DNA from: Firmicutes bacterium UBA2116
Lineage (GTDB): Bacteria > Bacillota > Clostridia > Tissierellales > Sedimentibacteraceae
Reading direction: 5' to 3'
NCBI GenBank assembly: GCA_002331025.1
Contig: DCYG01000008.1
Coordinates: forward strand, 40,711-71,216
DNA: 30,506 nucleotides
The number at the start of each line of letters is the position of its first letter. Position 1 is the stretch's first letter. The notes beneath the pieces were generated by a model. It was not told where the DNA came from, did not search any database, and was given only the letters and a program-made list of their open reading frames with translations. Shown piece by piece: positions 30,392 to 30,506 of this stretch. The position numbers and the translations under genes are program-made.

Positions 30392-30506
30392 CTGCTGAAA
30401 AAGTCCCCCTGCTTCGTTGATGTTCAGCCGGTCAATCCTCACGTATGTCTAAATACGCTCCGGTTGTCCGTCTTCCATCGCCTTGCAGGATGAACTTTTT
30501 CAACAG
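30392..30506. repeat. Full-length dispersed repeat with inverted ends (copy B)
   Basis: A 115-bp element starting CTGCTGAAAAAGT and ending ACTTTTTCAACAG; the ends are inverted repeats with one mismatch over 13 bases, and pairing continues weakly with CCCCTGC/GCAGGAT. The right half matches 1-57 at nearly every position. It has no open frame. The window ends exactly at the outer edge of the element. Confidence 0.8.

Noticed and set aside
1..30506. Terminal direct repeats as attachment sites of an integrated element
   Set aside because: No integrase, recombinase or phage gene is present, the content is housekeeping, and the repeat is a dispersed element with inverted ends. Contig breakage explains it better.

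Overview
The window is AT-rich DNA with strong AGGAGG-type ribosome binding sites, short intergenic gaps, sigma-A-like promoters and Clostridia/Tissierellia-like proteins (a short-form glucose-6-phosphate isomerase, DppA, DUF2089/SHOCT-like pair, BlaI/M56 pair). It looks like chromosomal DNA of an anaerobic low-GC Firmicute, possibly near Sedimentibacter; that placement is an inference from protein style only. No rRNA, tRNA, transposase, phage gene or CRISPR array was seen. Nearly identical repeat sequence sits at both ends, so the window may be a whole contig cut at repeats.

Layout. (1) 1-3866: a terminator, a cell-wall amidase, a lone argH, and a reverse-strand M20 amidohydrolase. (2) 3867-8455: a tight cluster murB - PHP phosphoesterase - rapZ - yvcK - PAS/PP2C phosphatase; the whiA gene that usually follows yvcK is absent. 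(3) 8659-10891: pgi and the S1-domain protein cvfB. (4) 10978-19959: a 9-kb nucleoside scavenging operon: purine nucleoside phosphorylase, an ADP-ribosylglycohydrolase-family protein, a BMP lipoprotein, an ABC ATPase, two permeases, a nucleoside hydrolase and ribokinase. (5) 20081-20281: a reverse-strand cold-shock protein. (6) 20754-22761: two tandem LCP-family wall-polymer ligases behind two promoters and a structured leader. (7) 22843-27004: LD-carboxypeptidase, alanine racemase, M20 amidohydrolase and DppA-type D-aminopeptidase, which together read as a wall-peptide/D-amino-acid recycling cassette. (8) 27066-27914 (reverse): a DUF2089 regulator with its SHOCT-like partner. (9) 28153-30338: a BlaI-type repressor with an M56 (BlaR1-like) membrane protease whose outer domain is not a penicillin-binding domain.

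Two themes recur: nucleoside/ribose salvage, where imported nucleosides are split and ribose phosphorylated, and cell-envelope building, remodelling and sensing (amidase, MurB, RapZ/YvcK, LCP pair, LdcA/Alr/DppA, BlaI/M56). Several small non-coding repeat families lie between genes, one inserted inside another. Five gene starts were moved inward from the longest open frame because a good ribosome binding site sits before an internal ATG; two of the rejected upstream starts lie inside repeats.
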